Shown: in pieces, positions 4,122 to 5,501 of the stretch
Layout of the letters: the number at the start of each line of letters is the position of its first letter
Numbering within the stretch: position 1 is the first letter of the stretch
DNA from: Sulfurihydrogenibium yellowstonense SS-5
GTDB lineage: Bacteria > Aquificota > Aquificia > Aquificales > Hydrogenothermaceae
Length of the DNA stretch: 5,501 bases
Assembly (NCBI RefSeq): GCF_000173615.1
Contig: NZ_ABZS01000110.1
Span: 1-5,501 of the forward strand
Direction: 5' to 3'
Position numbers and translations under genes: made by a program
Notes under the pieces: model-generated
Database searches by the model: none
What the model was told of the DNA's origin: nothing
What the model saw: the letters and a program-made list of their open reading frames with translations, nothing else

Positions 4122-5425
4122 AAGAAATGAGCAGTCTAACCGCTTATCTTTTATTCTTCATTGTATTATTTTTTATCATAAAAAAGCCGTTTAATATAGG
4201 CATTGGGTGGACTGCAACGGTTGGAGCAATTTTAGCATTAATTCTTGGTGTAGTATCAATAAAGGATGTTTACAGGGTTGTAGAGATAGTTTGGGACCCA
4301 ACCTTAGCATTCTTGGGAATCATTTTTATATCGATCATTCTTGATAAAATTGGATTTTTTGAATGGGCTGCACTTCATATGATAGAGCTTTCAAAGGGCG
4401 ATGGAAGAGTTTTATTTGTATATCTTTTACTCCTTGGAGCTTTAATCTCTGCATTCTTTGCAAACGATGGAGCAGCATTAATTCTAACACCAATTGTTTA
4501 TCAAAAGATAAAACATCTTGGACTAAGTCAAAAATATATACTTCCATACATAATGGGAAGTGGATTTGTAGCAGACACAACAAGCCTACCGCTTGTAATT
4601 TCTAATCTTGTAAATATACTTACAGCAGACTTTTTTAAGATAGGATTTTTTGAGTATGCTTCTGTAATGGTTTTTGTAAATATCTTTTCTCTTGTTGCAA
4701 CCATAATTTTTACTTATCTATTTTTCAGAAAAGATTTAATAAAGAAAATTGATTTAGAAGCCATAGAAGACAAACCGCCAAAATATGCCATAAAAGATAA
4801 ATTTCTATTTAAGCTTACATGGATTATCTCTGCATTTTTATTAATAGCTTTCTTTGTAGGAGAACATTATAAAATTCCAACATCCTTTATAATCGGACTT
4901 GGAGCTGTAATTTTTGCCATTGCTTCATTGAAAGAAAGAGTTATTGATTTAAAGTTTGTTTTAACAAAAGAGACACCATGGCATATTGTTGTTTTCTCGG
5001 TTGGAATGTATGTTGTAGTCTATGGTCTAAAAAATGCAGGTTTTACTAATATATTAGCTGAAATTATAGCCAAATCCGTAGAGTATGGAAATTTTGTAAG
5101 TATTTTTACAACAGGATTTTTAGCAGCGTTTTTATCTTCTGTGATGAACAATATGCCATCTGTAATGCTTGTAAACCTTGCCATAGAAGAAGCAAACTTA
5201 CCTATACAAACAGCAAAAATATTGGCTTATTCAAATGTTATTGGGTGTGATTTAGGACCAAAAATAACACCGATAGGTTCTTTGGCTACTCTTCTGTGGT
5301 TGTATGTACTTAATAATAAAGGAATAAATATTTCGTGGGGATACTATTTTAAAGTTGGCATAGTTTTGACAATTCCAACGCTGATTTTTACTTTATTTGG
5401 ACTTTGGTTAGTGATAAATTTTTAA
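4118..5425 (+). CDS. arsB: ArsB arsenite efflux transporter
   Basis: This 435-residue polytopic membrane protein of the ArsB/ion-transporter superfamily exports arsenite using the proton-motive force. Length and motifs match ArsB: SAFFANDGAALILTPIVY (111-128), MGSGFVADTTSLPLVISNL (146-164), SVMNNMPSVM (341-350) and GCDLGPKITPIGSLATLLW (376-394). About 10-12 hydrophobic helices are visible, with a charged cytoplasmic-type loop at about 204-231. No arsA ATPase gene follows, so it probably works as a secondary transporter. The start is GTG 4118, overlapping the arsC stop by 4 nt (GTGA); ATG 4127, three codons later, is an alternative, and neither has a strong ribosome binding site. The stop codon lies 3 nt from the 3' end of a convergent tRNA gene, leaving no room for a terminator between them. 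Confidence 0.93.
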   Translation: MKEMSSLTAYLLFFIVLFFIIKKPFNIGIGWTATVGAILALILGVVSIKDVYRVVEIVWDPTLAFLGIIFISIILDKIGFFEWAALHMIELSKGDGRVLFVYLLLLGALISAFFANDGAALILTPIVYQKIKHLGLSQKYILPYIMGSGFVADTTSLPLVISNLVNILTADFFKIGFFEYASVMVFVNIFSLVATIIFTYLFFRKDLIKKIDLEAIEDKPPKYAIKDKFLFKLTWIISAFLLIAFFVGEHYKIPTSFIIGLGAVIFAIASLKERVIDLKFVLTKETPWHIVVFSVGMYVVVYGLKNAGFTNILAEIIAKSVEYGNFVSIFTTGFLAAFLSSVMNNMPSVMLVNLAIEEANLPIQTAKILAYSNVIGCDLGPKITPIGSLATLLWLYVLNNKGINISWGYYFKVGIVLTIPTLIFTLFGLWLVINF

Positions 5426-5428
5426 GAG

Positions 5429-5501
5429 CGGAGAGGGCGGGATTCGAACCCGCGGTCGGGGTTTTACCCCCGACAACTTCTTAGCAGGAAGCCGCTTCGA
5501 C
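5429..5501 (-). tRNA. tRNA-Ser (anticodon GCU), 3' part
   Basis: The minus strand shows the 3' portion of a class II tRNA. The anticodon stem is GCTTC/GAAGT with loop CTGCTAA and anticodon GCT (5483-5485), which reads AGC/AGU serine codons. The long variable arm has a 7-bp stem GTCGGGG/CCCCGAC (5455-5461, 5468-5474), diagnostic with G73 (5429) for serine. The T arm is GCGGG-TTCGAAT-CCCGC (5437-5453) and the 3' acceptor strand is CCTCTCC (5430-5436). CCA is not encoded; the bases after G73 are CTC. The D arm and 5' acceptor strand lie beyond the window edge. Confidence 0.95.

Noticed and set aside
4335..4605. Open frames in other frames inside arsB
   Set aside because: They lie wholly within the strongly supported arsB reading frame and show no domain or start signal.
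1..5501. CRISPR array
   Set aside because: The repeats present are dispersed, inverted or of mobile-element type; no regularly spaced direct repeat series exists.

Overview
The window is AT-rich DNA from a bacterium. The low G+C content, the gene set and the short dispersed hairpin repeats (TGTCATTCTGAG...CGAAGAATCTC) suggest a thermophilic Aquificales-type genome such as Sulfurihydrogenibium. That assignment is an impression from memory, not a search result.

Layout. At 1-81 (minus strand) is the start of a gene resembling a D-isomer 2-hydroxyacid dehydrogenase. Positions 131-1833 form a nest of mobile DNA: a remnant of a DDE transposase (168-365, minus); a roughly 166-bp palindromic MITE-like element with GGGTGAGAAATT inverted ends and two inverted REP-like hairpins; and, splitting one of those hairpins, a 1.27-kb IS110-family element (487-1759). 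A degraded half copy of the MITE lies just upstream of the arsenic operon. Positions 1962-5425 (plus) carry a possible 34-residue peptide gene and then a tightly packed arsenic operon: arsR, a small thioredoxin-like protein, an ArsP-type permease, a LMW-phosphatase-type arsenate reductase (arsC) and arsB. The window ends in the 3' part of tRNA-Ser(GCU) on the minus strand, only 3 nt beyond the arsB stop codon.

The most notable signal is in the 260-nt non-coding left end of the IS110 element. It can fold into a bridge-RNA-like structure (551-721) with two stem/internal-loop/hairpin arms. Four short guide segments can be read from the loops. Two match the left and right halves of the reconstructed insertion target, which is the REP hairpin of the MITE. 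Two match the right and left ends of the element itself. All four converge on a shared CAT at the junctions. The sequence thus suggests both the RNA and the insertion event it directed. The recombinase gene of this copy has an in-frame amber codon at codon 87, although its DEDD residues and C-terminal domain remain, so the copy is probably inactive or needs help in trans.

Arsenic genes: ArsR is the likely As(III)-responsive repressor. ArsC reduces arsenate using a thioredoxin-type electron donor, ArsB exports arsenite without any ArsA in view, and the ArsP-type permease with its paired CxxC protein may export trivalent organoarsenicals.
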